From assembly GCF_017948245.1 (NCBI RefSeq), contig NZ_CP072869.1, positions 1 through 64,000 on the forward strand: a DNA stretch of 64,000 nt, given 5' to 3'. Within the stretch, counting starts at the first letter, position 1. Each line of letters begins with the position of its first letter. The stretch is from Rhizobium sp. NLR16a. Its GTDB lineage: Bacteria; Pseudomonadota; Alphaproteobacteria; Rhizobiales; Rhizobiaceae. The notes beneath the pieces were generated by a model. That model saw only the letters and a program-made list of their open reading frames with translations, had not been told where the DNA came from and searched no databases. Positions 1 to 9,079 of this stretch are shown piece by piece. Both the position numbers and the translations under genes were made by a program.

Positions 1-131
1 GGGCTCTCCTTTGCGTCAACTGCGACGGAGAGAGCCTAAGCTATGCCGATCCGGCTACTGCTTTGTCACGAAAAACGTTGGCATAAACCTGCTCGTTCGG
101 CATAGTTCGACGGTCGGCATAAACGGCAAAG

Positions 132-266
132 ATGAATGGACTTGATCCGCAGGCCTATCTGGCTGACGTGCTCGATCGCATCCACGATCACAAGATCAAT
201 CGGTTAGACGAACTGCTTCCGTGGAACTGGTCGGCGATCACCACAGTCGACGCAAAGGCAGCCTGA
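132..266 (+). pseudogene. IS66-family transposase, C-terminal remnant
   Basis: The reading frame from the ATG at 132 ends at TGA 264-266 and encodes the typical tail of an IS66 TnpC transposase: [16 protein letters not shown], then LLPWNW close to the end. The catalytic part is missing, so this is only the 3' end. The 131 bases before it show no gene; they carry three scattered copies of CGGCATA. The stop codon overlaps the start of the next small gene. Confidence 0.8.
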
Positions 267-562
267 TGGCGGCAGTCACCTACGTCCGTACGATCAAATT
301 TGTTGCCGAAATTCTCGAAGAGGACCCGGAGCTTCTTCAGGCAATCGTCTCCAACGATGATAATCTGAGCTACGGCAGCATCATCTCCGTGTACACCGGA
401 GACGACGAATCCGTGACCGCACTGACAGACGACGGCATGGACGAATTGGAGCAGATGCTCAAAGACGCCCGCCGCTCACCCCAAGAATGGGACGACTTCC
501 TCGACAGCTTTGTTGACGACGAGCTGCTCGTCGCTCGCATCAAAGCAAAATCTCGGCGGTAG
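266..562 (+). CDS. hypothetical protein next to an IS66 relic
   Basis: A 98-residue acidic protein starts at ATG 266, sharing bases with the stop of the IS66 transposase tail (ATGG after TG). A longer frame begins at 221 but would run inside the transposase coding sequence, so the internal ATG is preferred. There is no signal peptide or membrane segment. The middle is rich in Asp and Glu (EEDPELLQ, TGDDESV, DDGMDELEQML). I recognise no domain. The coupled position suggests it travelled with the IS66 element as a passenger, which is inference. Confidence 0.55.
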   Translation: MAAVTYVRTIKFVAEILEEDPELLQAIVSNDDNLSYGSIISVYTGDDESVTALTDDGMDELEQMLKDARRSPQEWDDFLDSFVDDELLVARIKAKSRR

Positions 563-643
563 CAATCGGGCGGTTACTTTTGATATGATAATTGATTGTA
601 TTTAAGGAAATTCCGAGTATCGCTGAGATGTCCCAAGGCGCAT

Positions 644-832
644 TTACCAAATATCGCTGGGGCGCACCTGCCGCCGCAAGTTGTGCGATCTGGGTCCGAA
701 CTTGGCGATCCAGCGGCGGACTGTCTCGTATGACACGTCGATTCCACGGTCGAGCAGCATTTCCTCAACTTCACGCAGACCAAGGTTGAACCGCAAATAA
801 AGCCAGACCGTAAGAAACGATCCGTGGCGGAA
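644..832 (-). pseudogene. IS6-family transposase, N-terminal remnant
   Basis: Read on the minus strand, this segment encodes FLTVWLYLRFNLGLREVEEM followed by LLDRGIDVSYETVRRWIAKFGP, the N-terminal helix-turn-helix part of an IS6-family transposase. It stops after about 62 codons, before any DDE residue, and the surrounding frames are open by chance only. A separate C-terminal relic of the same family lies at 46793-47143. The rest of 563-997 holds nothing else I can support. Confidence 0.7.
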
Positions 833-997
833 AACGGTGACGTTTGAAGCTGATATCTCGTGTCTGCATAGCCGAAATTTACGCCCAACCCGTCAGGCAC
901 ACAACCGAAGCCCAGTTAACGTGACAATCCCCTCGGAGACGTCGCCTGCGCGCAGCAGCCTCTACGAAAAGCTGAATTTGCCGGGGAATAGGCGTGC

Positions 998-1648
998 CTA
1001 GACGCAGACCATCCTCATGATCGTTTCGACGTTGAACGCCACGCGGTTCTCGAGCGCATCCTTATCCATTAGGTCGCGTTCGTAAATAATGGAACCCGTG
1101 AACCGGTTTGTCAGGTAGTAATAGCCGATTGCCGCGATCGTGATGTTCAGCTGGACCGGGTCGATTCCGTCACGAAATACACCGGCTTCAACGCCCCTAG
1201 CTAATATGCCACCGACCAGGCTGACGAGCTTGCGGTTGGTCGTCCTGATGACTTCGGATCCCTTGAGGTGCTTGGCGCGATGTAGGTTGGCGCTGTTTAC
1301 CAAGGTTATAAACTCTGGATGCTTCAGATAGTAGGCGAAGGTGAATCGGACGAATGTTTCGAGCGCCTCCTTCGGATCCAGGCTCTCCAGGTTCAGTTTG
1401 TGCTCCGCCGTGCGGATGTCGACGTAGGCCTGCTCGAGTACCATCTGGAAGAGCTTATCCTTACTCTCGAAATAGTGGTACATCATCCGCTTGTTGTTGA
1501 GCGACCTCTCCGCGATGACGTCGACGCGAGCACCTGCAAGACCGTTTTTCGCGAATTCCTTTTTGGCGGCCTCCAAAATCCGGGCCTTCGTAGCCTCTGC
1601 ATCCCGTGGCGGTTTGCCAGCTCTCTTGATCTTTGCATTCGAGTTCAA
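998..1648 (-). CDS. TetR/AcrR-family transcriptional regulator
   Basis: A TetR-type repressor of about 216 residues. The N-terminal HTH is clear (ATKARILEAAKKEFAKNGLAG, then ERSLNNKRMMYHYFESKDKL), followed by a helical ligand domain without a recognisable ligand signature. Start choice: a frame opens at TTG 1675, but a GGAGG sits six bases before the TTG at 1648, which is therefore preferred. It diverges from the ABC-dehydrogenase operon at 1873, and an operator-like repeat lies between them at 1764-1779. The same motif precedes four other units of the cluster, so this is the best candidate for the pathway repressor (inference). It is clearly related to the TetR at 33610-34242; both share NKRM-x-YHYF in the recognition helix region. 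Confidence 0.9.
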   Translation of the reverse strand: MNSNAKIKRAGKPPRDAEATKARILEAAKKEFAKNGLAGARVDVIAERSLNNKRMMYHYFESKDKLFQMVLEQAYVDIRTAEHKLNLESLDPKEALETFVRFTFAYYLKHPEFITLVNSANLHRAKHLKGSEVIRTTNRKLVSLVGGILARGVEAGVFRDGIDPVQLNITIAAIGYYYLTNRFTGSIIYERDLMDKDALENRVAFNVETIMRMVCV

Positions 1649-1740
1649 CGTTCGCCTCCAAGCGAATACACGCAAATCGTTCTGTGGTTATACACCAACC
1701 AGGTGGTGCATGAAAGCAGATAGCCGCCAACAGTTTGGAC

Positions 1741-1779
1741 TTGACTAGTGGCGCCTTTCCCAAGTAACTGGTTAGTGCG
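1741..1779 (+). promoter_or_regulatory. promoter with operator-like site 1
   Basis: TTGACT (1741-1746) is followed after about 17-18 bases by a weak -10 (TAACTG, 1765-1770). The operator-like 16-mer GTAACTGGTTAGTGCG covers 1764-1779. The same 16-mer occurs on the opposite strand at 11978-11993, with identity continuing into both flanks. The position, 94 bases before the start of the substrate-binding protein and 116 bases from the divergent TetR start, fits a repressor site controlling both directions. No binding data; motif comparison by eye. Confidence 0.6.
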
Positions 1780-1872
1780 TTTCTGTGGAGGCGCAGAATT
1801 CCGACGGCCTTGATGGCAAGGCGTTCGGACTGGTCCCAAGGCGCGTTTTTTTGGCTAGACGGGAGGAGAGTC

Positions 1873-2982
1873 ATGTCGACCTTTATCAAGGATTTCATCG
1901 AGCGGGAAACGATCTCGCGCCGCAACTTCATCCTGACATCAGCAGTGGGAATGGGCGCGATGCTCATCCCTGGTCTTGGCGGCTCCGCGAGGGCCGCGCT
2001 CAAGGACCCGGCGATAGCCTGGAGCTATCGTGACCGCGCATCCGCATACTGGAATTCCATCGTGTCTGGTGGCGAAGCCTTCGTCGAATCCATTGGCAAG
2101 CAGAAGGGCGAACTCGTCAGCCTTATCAATGAAGGATCGTCCGAGAAGTCTCTGGCCGACATCAAGGCATTCATCGCCAAGAACAACGGCAACTGCGCCA
2201 TCGCCGCCGACTGCAACGACAGCCCGAATGCGCGCCCGGTCGTCGAGGCGGTCAAGACCGCCGGAGCATATGTGTCGACGATCTGGAACAAGACCGACGA
2301 TTTACATCCTTGGGACTTCGGCGATAACTACGTCAGCCACATGACCTGGTCTGACGTGGAGCCAGCCGCTCAGACCGCGAAGATCCTCTTCGAAGCCATG
2401 GGCGGAGAAGGCGGCGTCGTGCACCTCGGTGGAATCGCGGCGAACAATCCCGCGATCGAGCGCCTGGCCGGCCTGAAGAAGGCGGCAGAGGACTATCCCA
2501 AGATCGAAATCCTCGACGCTCAACCTGCCGACTGGGACACCCAGAAGGGCGCCGCCCTGATGTCGTCGTTCCTGACCCGCTATGGCGACAAAATCAAGGG
2601 CGTCCACTGCGCCAACGACAACATTGCTTATGGCGTCATCGAAGCTCTGCGCGCCGAGGGCATCGAAGACATGCCTATCGTCGCGTACGACGGCAACCCC
2701 GACGCCGTGAAGCTCGTCATGGAAGGGAAGCTCCTGGCGACCGTCTTCACAAATCCACATTGGGGCGGCGGCATCTCGGCGGCACTCGCCTACTATGCTG
2801 CAACGGGCGCATTCAAGCCATCCGAAGAGCCGAACGAGCACCGCGAGTTCTATGGCCCGACGATCCTGATCTCTCAGAAGGACGCCGCCGACTTCAAGGC
2901 GAAATACATGGACGAAACGCCGAAGTACGATTGGAAGGACTTCTGGTCGCCGACAAGGGGGCAGATCAAGTACAGCGGCTAA
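1873..2982 (+). CDS. sugar ABC transporter substrate-binding protein (RbsB-like, Tat-exported)
   Basis: A 369-residue periplasmic binding protein of the pentose/hexose type (Peripla_BP_4 family). The start is ATG 1873 behind a GGGAGGAG ribosome site; the frame extends upstream to 1810 without a start that fits. The N-terminus has a twin-arginine signal (SRRNFIL, then a hydrophobic run to about residue 40, cleavage near SARA), so it is probably folded before export. The body contains the alternating lobes expected of the fold, e.g. HCANDNIAYGVIEAL and MPIVAYDGNPDAVKLV. It is the first gene of an operon with two permeases, an ATPase and three dehydrogenases, under operator-like site 1. The ligand cannot be deduced; the setting suggests a sugar or polyol derivative. 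Confidence 0.9.
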   Translation: MSTFIKDFIERETISRRNFILTSAVGMGAMLIPGLGGSARAALKDPAIAWSYRDRASAYWNSIVSGGEAFVESIGKQKGELVSLINEGSSEKSLADIKAFIAKNNGNCAIAADCNDSPNARPVVEAVKTAGAYVSTIWNKTDDLHPWDFGDNYVSHMTWSDVEPAAQTAKILFEAMGGEGGVVHLGGIAANNPAIERLAGLKKAAEDYPKIEILDAQPADWDTQKGAALMSSFLTRYGDKIKGVHCANDNIAYGVIEALRAEGIEDMPIVAYDGNPDAVKLVMEGKLLATVFTNPHWGGGISAALAYYAATGAFKPSEEPNEHREFYGPTILISQKDAADFKAKYMDETPKYDWKDFWSPTRGQIKYSG

Positions 2983-3057
2983 GCAGAGGAGGTTGGCGCG
3001 TTCAAGAAGCGGGCGCGCCAGTTCAAGAAATCGCATAGACTTGGGAGGAGCGGCCGA

Positions 3058-4020
3058 ATGGCGTCGGTATCGCGCGAGAATCTTATTAAATGGGCACCGT
3101 TGCTGGTGCTCGTGGCCTTGGTGATCCTGTTCACCGCTATCAATCCGACGTTCTTCTCCGTCCGGAATTTTTCAAGAATTGCCGTCTCTTCCGCACCTGC
3201 GCTTATGGTGGCGATAGGCGTCACCTTCATCATTGTGATGGGATCGATTGATCTCTCGATGGAAGGCACCGTGACGCTCACCGCCGTTCTGTTCGCCTAC
3301 CTCTTCGTTGCACTTGGCGGAACGCTGGCCGGATTGGGCTCGCTCGCAATCCCAATCACTCTAGTGATCGGAGCGGTCATTGGGGCCATCAACGGGCTCG
3401 TTCACGTCAAGCTCCGAATACCTTCGTTCATGGCAAGCTTGGCAATGGGCTTCATTGGCACGGGCGCGGGAATTCTTCTGACCGGTGGCGACATCGTCAA
3501 AGTGTCAGACCCCGTTTTCCGCGGTCTTCTGACGTTACGATTTCTGGGCTTTCCCATGATGGTCTACGTTGCAGTCCTCGGGCTCCTGGTAGCGTGGTTC
3601 ATCCAGCGCTACACGATCCTCGGCCGCAACTTCTATGCCGTTGGCGGCGGCGAGGATCTTGCACACGCCTCTGGCGTGAACGTGGCCCGTGTACGGATCC
3701 TGGGTTTTGGCCTTGCTGGCGCGTTCTACGCGCTCGCTGCGATTCTCGTCGTTGGTAGGATTGGCCAGGCGGAATCCATTTCTGGCGCGAATTTCATGTT
3801 TGTCTCCATCACTTCTGTCGTTGTCGGTGGTGTCGCGCTGTGGGGCGGCATCGGTGGCGTCTGGAACGCCTTGATCGGTGTCCTCATCGTCGGAGTGATC
3901 AATAACGGCATGGTTGTCATCGGGCTGCCTGACTTCATGCAGCAGGGCGTCCTTGGCGCTCTCGTCATTTTGTCTGTCGTCCTTTCGACCGACCGCTTCT
4001 CGACCGCGTTCGTAAAGTGA
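3058..4020 (+). CDS. sugar ABC transporter permease (RbsC-like)
   Basis: A 320-residue inner-membrane permease of the BPD_transp_2 family with roughly eight to ten hydrophobic segments. Family landmarks include VTFIIVMGSIDLSMEG near residue 60 and the cytoplasmic-loop region FYAVGGGEDLAHASGVNV near residue 195, the likely ATPase contact. A strong GGGAGGAG precedes ATG 3058. The stop overlaps the region of the ATPase start. Together with the second permease at 5542 it would form a heterodimeric channel, less usual than the RbsC homodimer but common in rhizobial carbohydrate importers. Confidence 0.92.
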   Translation: MASVSRENLIKWAPLLVLVALVILFTAINPTFFSVRNFSRIAVSSAPALMVAIGVTFIIVMGSIDLSMEGTVTLTAVLFAYLFVALGGTLAGLGSLAIPITLVIGAVIGAINGLVHVKLRIPSFMASLAMGFIGTGAGILLTGGDIVKVSDPVFRGLLTLRFLGFPMMVYVAVLGLLVAWFIQRYTILGRNFYAVGGGEDLAHASGVNVARVRILGFGLAGAFYALAAILVVGRIGQAESISGANFMFVSITSVVVGGVALWGGIGGVWNALIGVLIVGVINNGMVVIGLPDFMQQGVLGALVILSVVLSTDRFSTAFVK

Positions 4021-4028
4021 GGACCGCG

Positions 4029-5534
4029 ATGTTCCAATTGAAAGCAGTCGACAAGCGCTTCCCGGGCGTGCACGCGCTCAAGGCCGTAAATTTCGAAATC
4101 GGGCGCGGCGAGATCGTTGGTCTGGTGGGCGAGAACGGGGCGGGCAAATCTAGCCTCATGAAGGTAATATATGGCGCGTACCAGCCGGATTCGGGCCAAG
4201 TCACGATCAACGGCAAGTCCGTGCGGTTCTCAAGCCCCCGCCAGGCCATGGAGCATGGCATCGGGATGGTCTTCCAGGAGCAGTCTCTGATCACCAACCT
4301 CAGCGTGATGGAGAACATATTCCTTGGCTATGAAGCCCAGTTCACCAGAGCCGGAGTGGTAAACTGGCGGAGGATGGCGGAGGCTGCACGCTTCCAGCTT
4401 GCAAAGGTGAAGCTCGATATCGATCCGGTGTTGACAACGTCCAAGCTCTCCTTCGCGCAGCGCCAGCTGGTCGAATTGGCCAAGGTCCTTACACTTGAGG
4501 AACGCGTGAAGGGCGACCTTATCATTCTCCTCGACGAGCCGACGTCGGTGCTCAGTCAGGAGGAGGTCAAGCTGCTGTTTAAGCTTGTCCGCGAACTCAC
4601 GGCGCGCGCGTCGTTCATTTTCGTCTCGCACCGTATGGACGAGGTGATGGAACTCAGCAACCGCGTCTACGTGATGAAGGACGGGCAGGTGGTCGACGTC
4701 GTCGCGAGCGTTGAAGCCGATATCGAAAGCATTCAGCGCAAGATGGTCGGCCGCAACATCGATCGTGAATACTATCGCGAGACGAAGCAGCAGCCGTACG
4801 ATGCTGCGAAGGCGCTTGTCGAACTCGACAATGTCTCTCTGCCAGGGAAGGTCCACGATGTCTCGCTGAAGGTTCACGCGGGAGAGGTTATCTGCCTAGT
4901 CGGTGCCGAAGGCTCCGGTCGCGAAGGCATCATGCGGGCGATCTACGGGATGCTCTCGCCCATCCGCGGCACGATCAAGATCAAGGGCAGGAAACCGACG
5001 CGCTTCAACCCCATGAGGGCTGTCGCGATGGGGCTCGGTTATGTGCCGCGCGAGCGCAAGGTCGAGGGTATCGTGGCTGGAATGAACGTCTACGAGAACA
5101 TGACTCTTTCCCAGCTTGGCCGTCGGTCGTGTGGGGGCGTTATGCGGGTTGGAGAGGAGCGGGCGCTGGCGCGCGACTGGATCCGCAAGCTATCAATCAA
5201 GGCTCATTCCGAGTTCGCCGACTGCGGCAATCTATCAGGTGGAAACCAGCAGAAGGTCGTTCTGGCCAAATGGCGGTCGGGCGGGTCGGACATCATGCTA
5301 CTCGACCATCCGACGCGCGGCCTGGATATTGGCGCCAAGGAAGACGTCTACGAGATGATCCGCGACATGTCCGCGACCGGCGTCGGGATCGTGCTGGTCG
5401 CCGACACACTGGAGGAAGCGATCGGATTGGCGCACACGATCCTCGTAATCAAGGACGGCAGGGTCACGAAGTCATTCGATTATACGCCGGGCGCAAAGCC
5501 GTCTCTCTTCGACCTCCTACATTACATGATCTGA
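4029..5534 (+). CDS. sugar ABC transporter ATP-binding protein, two ABC domains (RbsA-like)
   Basis: About 501 residues with two tandem nucleotide-binding domains. ATG 4029 has GAGG six bases upstream; a GTG at 4017 would add four residues and overlap the permease stop. Domain 1 has Walker A GENGAGKSS, a Q-loop VFQEQ, the family's variant signature LSFAQRQ and Walker B LIILLDEPT. Domain 2 has a non-canonical P-loop (GAEGSGREG), as is normal for this family, signature LSGGNQQ, and Walker B IMLLDHPTRG, where the catalytic Glu is His. That substitution leaves domain 1 as the likely hydrolysing site. It energises import of the ligand bound by the 1873-2982 protein. Confidence 0.92.
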   Translation: MFQLKAVDKRFPGVHALKAVNFEIGRGEIVGLVGENGAGKSSLMKVIYGAYQPDSGQVTINGKSVRFSSPRQAMEHGIGMVFQEQSLITNLSVMENIFLGYEAQFTRAGVVNWRRMAEAARFQLAKVKLDIDPVLTTSKLSFAQRQLVELAKVLTLEERVKGDLIILLDEPTSVLSQEEVKLLFKLVRELTARASFIFVSHRMDEVMELSNRVYVMKDGQVVDVVASVEADIESIQRKMVGRNIDREYYRETKQQPYDAAKALVELDNVSLPGKVHDVSLKVHAGEVICLVGAEGSGREGIMRAIYGMLSPIRGTIKIKGRKPTRFNPMRAVAMGLGYVPRERKVEGIVAGMNVYENMTLSQLGRRSCGGVMRVGEERALARDWIRKLSIKAHSEFADCGNLSGGNQQKVVLAKWRSGGSDIMLLDHPTRGLDIGAKEDVYEMIRDMSATGVGIVLVADTLEEAIGLAHTILVIKDGRVTKSFDYTPGAKPSLFDLLHYMI

Positions 5535-5541
5535 GGGTGCC

Positions 5542-6483
5542 ATGGATTTTCACAAGCTAAAGCCGCATCTTCCCTGGATCACCCTGCTCGCGCTTCTGGC
5601 GATCGTAGGGATCCCTAACCCTGACTTTCTCAGGCCAACGAACTTGCTTGAACTCGCGGGCGATATTGTCCCGCTGTTCATCATGGCGCTCGGGCTCACG
5701 TTCGCTGTCTATATCGGCGGTATCGACCTATCTGCCCAGTCCATTGCCAACATGGTCACGGTAATCGCATCCGTGTACCTGGCGAGCATAGGCCCTTGGG
5801 TCGCTGTCGTCTGTGTCGCATGCGGGTTTCTGCTTGGGATGGTATCCGGTTATGCGACCACGAAGCTCTTCGTTCCCTCGTTCATATCCACGCTGGCTGT
5901 CGGCGGGCTGGCGTTTTCCGTTGCGCAGTGGCTGTCGGGGCAGCGTGCACTCAACATGAATGCCGCGCAGCGCGACGACGTATTTGGATGGATGATCGGG
6001 CACGTCGGCATCATTCCAAATGAGCTTCTCCTTGCCGCAGGACTTCTCTTGATCTGCCTTTTCATTGAACGCCGCACACGGCTCGGGCGCGTTTTCAAGG
6101 CTATCGGCGCGGGAGAGCCGGCGGCGGCGGCATCGGGAGTGGACGTCGGGTTCTACAAGATCCTCGCCTTTGCGATTTCCGGGGCTTTGGCCGCGATTGC
6201 GGGGTTGCTATTTGCAGTCAAGCTGTCGGGTGGCGCGCCGACGATCGCAAACGGCTTTCTGCTGCCGGCGATCGTTGCCGTCCTGGTGGGTGGCACCCCT
6301 CTCACGGGCGGCGTCGGCGGCGTGCTAAACACCGCGATCGGGGCGATGATCGTCGCCGTCATTCGCTCCTCCATGCTCTATTTCGGAATTGAGGCGACCC
6401 AGCAACAGATGGTGTTCGGTCTAGTCCTGATCGGGGCCATCGCTCTGACGATCGACCGCTCCAAACTTAAGACGGTGAAATAA
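5542..6483 (+). CDS. sugar ABC transporter permease (RbsC-like), second subunit
   Basis: A 313-residue multi-spanning permease of the same family as the product of 3058-4020 but clearly diverged. Landmarks: LTFAVYIGGIDLSAQS near residue 52 and the loop FKAIGAGEPAAAASGVDV near residue 185. The start is ATG 5542 with GAGGG upstream, seven bases after the ATPase stop. It probably pairs with the first permease. The Zn dehydrogenase begins two bases after its stop, so transport and oxidation genes are translationally close. Confidence 0.92.
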   Translation: MDFHKLKPHLPWITLLALLAIVGIPNPDFLRPTNLLELAGDIVPLFIMALGLTFAVYIGGIDLSAQSIANMVTVIASVYLASIGPWVAVVCVACGFLLGMVSGYATTKLFVPSFISTLAVGGLAFSVAQWLSGQRALNMNAAQRDDVFGWMIGHVGIIPNELLLAAGLLLICLFIERRTRLGRVFKAIGAGEPAAAASGVDVGFYKILAFAISGALAAIAGLLFAVKLSGGAPTIANGFLLPAIVAVLVGGTPLTGGVGGVLNTAIGAMIVAVIRSSMLYFGIEATQQQMVFGLVLIGAIALTIDRSKLKTVK

Positions 6484-6484
6484 C

Positions 6485-7525
6485 ATGATCGTTCCTGAAA
6501 ACATGAAAGCAGCGGTGCTGGTTGCACCGGGAAAATTCGAGTTCCGGGACGTTCCCGTTCCCAAGCTTGGCCACGACGACGTCCTTGTCCGGGTGACGCA
6601 GGTCGGGATCTGTGGAACTGACATACACATGTTCCACGGGCGCTATGCGGCCGACGCACTGCCGATCATACCCGGCCATGAGTTCTGCGGCGTTGTCGCA
6701 GCGGTCGGCGAGGGCGTGAAAAATGTGAAGATCGGAACGCGGGTAGTCTCAGACATCAACATCGGGTGCGGAGCCTGCTACTGGTGCCGCCGCAATGAGG
6801 TTCTCAACTGCTCCGAGGTCACGCAGATCGGTATTGGGCGGGACGGCGCGTTCGCGGAATTCGTTGCAGTGCCGTCTCGACTCGTCATTCCCGCACCCGA
6901 CGACGTACCGGTGGAAACACTGGCCCTGACCGAACCCGTCGGATGCGTCGTTCGCGCCGCAAAAAAGTCTCAGGTCGGCATCGGGGATTCTGTGGTGGTG
7001 CTGGGGGCAGGACCAATCGGAAATCTGCATGTCCAGATGATGCGCCTCGTCGGCGCGGCTCCGATCATCGTATTCGATCTGTCCGCAGCTCGGTGCCAGG
7101 CGGCCCTTGCCGTCGGAGCCGACATCGCGGTCACAGACCCCGCTGGACTCAAGGATGTGGTGATGCGCGCAACAGACGCGATCGGCGCAGATCTTGTCAT
7201 CGAGAGTGTCGGCCTGGTCAAGCTCTACGAGACCGCCTTCGATCTTATCCGAAAAGGAGGACATGTCGCCTTCTTCGGCATCACAGGACCACAGGACAAG
7301 CTTGACGTCCCTATCCTGCAGACCGTCCTTCAGGAAAACAGCCTGAAGGGATCGGTCGCAGCCATGGGCGAAGACATGCATCAGGCCCTAAGGCTTCTCG
7401 TACACGGCAGGTTTGACGTTACGCCTTTCACCGGAGCGGTCTATCCACTTTCGGACATACAGCAGGCATTCGACAGTCTACCCTCCCGACCAAACGACCT
7501 GAAAACCCAGCTACGGGTGTCGTGA
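6485..7525 (+). CDS. zinc-dependent alcohol/polyol dehydrogenase (MDR superfamily)
   Basis: A 346-residue medium-chain dehydrogenase of the sorbitol/threonine dehydrogenase type. Catalytic zinc ligands are visible at Cys43 (GICGTD) and His65-Glu66 (GHEF). The structural zinc cysteines are Cys95, Cys98, Cys101 and Cys109. The Rossmann motif VVLGAGPIGN is near residue 175, and FDLS at the end of the following strand suggests NAD rather than NADP. It starts two bases after the permease stop. It would oxidise a secondary hydroxyl of the imported compound to a ketone; the exact substrate is unknown. Confidence 0.9.
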   Translation: MIVPENMKAAVLVAPGKFEFRDVPVPKLGHDDVLVRVTQVGICGTDIHMFHGRYAADALPIIPGHEFCGVVAAVGEGVKNVKIGTRVVSDINIGCGACYWCRRNEVLNCSEVTQIGIGRDGAFAEFVAVPSRLVIPAPDDVPVETLALTEPVGCVVRAAKKSQVGIGDSVVVLGAGPIGNLHVQMMRLVGAAPIIVFDLSAARCQAALAVGADIAVTDPAGLKDVVMRATDAIGADLVIESVGLVKLYETAFDLIRKGGHVAFFGITGPQDKLDVPILQTVLQENSLKGSVAAMGEDMHQALRLLVHGRFDVTPFTGAVYPLSDIQQAFDSLPSRPNDLKTQLRVS

Positions 7526-7582
7526 GACCCGTCACCAGCGCTCCTTGCGTTGACGACAAGAACATTCAAGATGGAGCATCAC

Positions 7583-9079
7583 ATGGATCAGCTTGCACCA
7601 AAACACCGACTTCCCGATCAGCCAAAGGAATTCGGCTACTTCGTCGACGGCCAGTGGAAGAGCCGCGAGGACAGGTTCGAACGCGCGTCGCCGGGACATG
7701 GCGTAGCGGTCTCCCGCACAGTGCGCTGCACGTTGGATGATCTCAACGACGCGGTCTCCGCTGCTCGCCGCGCCTTTGAAAACGGGTCCTGGGCGGACAT
7801 TTCAGGAGCGGAACGCGCTGGCGTACTCCTCCGAACAGCGGAGATCATGAAGCGCCGACGTGAGGAAGTCGCCTATTGGGAAGTCCTCGAAAACGGCAAA
7901 CCTATCTCTCAGGCCCTGGGCGAGATCGATCATTGCATCGCATGCTTCGAGACGGGCGCCGGAGCGGCACGCGCCCTGCATGGGGACAGTTTCAACAATC
8001 TCGGCAAAGACCTGTTCGGCATGGTTCTGAGAGAGCCGATCGGCGTCGTGGGTCTGATCACGCCCTGGAATTTCCCGTTCCTGATACTTTGTGAACGCGT
8101 CCCCTTCATTCTGGCTTCCGGGTGCACTCTCGTCGTCAAGCCCTCGGAGGTGACAAGCGTGACGACACTGCTGCTCGCCGAAATTCTGGAGGAAGCTGGT
8201 CTTCCCCGAGGCGCCTACAACGTGGTGACCGGGTCAGGTCGGACGATCGGCCAAGCGATGACCGAACATCAGGACATCGACATGATTTCCTTCACAGGGT
8301 CGACGGCGGTCGGCCGGGCCTGTGTCCATGCTGCGGCGGATTCGAACTTCAAGAAGCTCGGACTCGAGCTTGGCGGAAAGAACCCGATCATCGTCTTCGC
8401 GGATGCGGATCTAGATTCTGCGGCGGACGCGGCTGCTTTCGGGATCTCCTTCAACACGGGACAGTGCTGCGTTTCCTCAAGTCGGCTAATCGTTGAAGTC
8501 AAGGTGGCTGACGAGTTCGAAAAGCTGCTCGCCGCGAAGATGCAGAAGATCGTTGTCGGCGATCCGCTTGATCCAACTACGCAGGTTGGTGCTATAACCA
8601 CCGAGGCTCAGAACAAGACGATCCTGGACTACATTGAGAAGGGCAAATCGGCGGGCGCGAAAGTTCTGGTAGGCGGCGCGAAGTTCGATCACGAGGGCGG
8701 CCAGTACATCCAGCCGACGCTCTTCACGGGCGTCACCCGAAACATGGCTATCGCAACCGACGAAATCTTCGGACCGGTGCTCTCCAGCTTCATGTTCGAA
8801 ACCGCAGATGAGGCGGTGCAGATTGCAAACGACACGGTGTACGGACTTGCCGCCAGCCTGTGGACTTCAGACGTCAGCAAGGCACTCTCTGTGACCCGCC
8901 GGGTTCGCGCCGGGCGGTTCTGGGTGAACACGATCATGGCGGGTGGTCCGGAAATGCCGCTCGGAGGCTTCAAGCAATCCGGATGGGGTCGCGAGGCTGG
9001 AGCGTACGGTGTCGAGGAATACACCCAGATCAAGTCCGTCCATGTGGATCTCGCCAAGCGCCAGCCTTGGATCTCGTGA
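7583..9079 (+). CDS. NAD(P)-dependent aldehyde dehydrogenase
   Basis: An ALDH-superfamily enzyme of about 498 residues. The start at ATG 7583 is favoured by GGAG six bases upstream; ATG 7571 and a TTG at 7550 are alternatives. Family motifs are intact: TPWNFPFL near residue 158, the activating Glu in LELGGKNP, and the nucleophile region GQCCVSSSR, where Cys296 is five residues before the Arg as in characterised ALDHs. EIFGPVL follows further on. The stop overlaps the start of the GMC dehydrogenase by one base, so an alcohol-aldehyde-acid sequence is coded in one operon. Confidence 0.9.
   Translation: MDQLAPKHRLPDQPKEFGYFVDGQWKSREDRFERASPGHGVAVSRTVRCTLDDLNDAVSAARRAFENGSWADISGAERAGVLLRTAEIMKRRREEVAYWEVLENGKPISQALGEIDHCIACFETGAGAARALHGDSFNNLGKDLFGMVLREPIGVVGLITPWNFPFLILCERVPFILASGCTLVVKPSEVTSVTTLLLAEILEEAGLPRGAYNVVTGSGRTIGQAMTEHQDIDMISFTGSTAVGRACVHAAADSNFKKLGLELGGKNPIIVFADADLDSAADAAAFGISFNTGQCCVSSSRLIVEVKVADEFEKLLAAKMQKIVVGDPLDPTTQVGAITTEAQNKTILDYIEKGKSAGAKVLVGGAKFDHEGGQYIQPTLFTGVTRNMAIATDEIFGPVLSSFMFETADEAVQIANDTVYGLAASLWTSDVSKALSVTRRVRAGRFWVNTIMAGGPEMPLGGFKQSGWGREAGAYGVEEYTQIKSVHVDLAKRQPWIS

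Noticed and set aside
574..900. A 108-codon minus-strand open frame
   Set aside because: It overlaps the IS6-family remnant in a different frame; the recognisable product is the transposase fragment.
2302..3036. Long minus-strand frame opposite the binding-protein gene
   Set aside because: It is the antisense shadow of a clear coding sequence, with no ribosome site and no family.
8860..9078. N-terminal extension of the first GMC gene
   Set aside because: It lies inside the aldehyde dehydrogenase gene; ATG 9079 overlaps that gene's stop and matches the family N-terminus.
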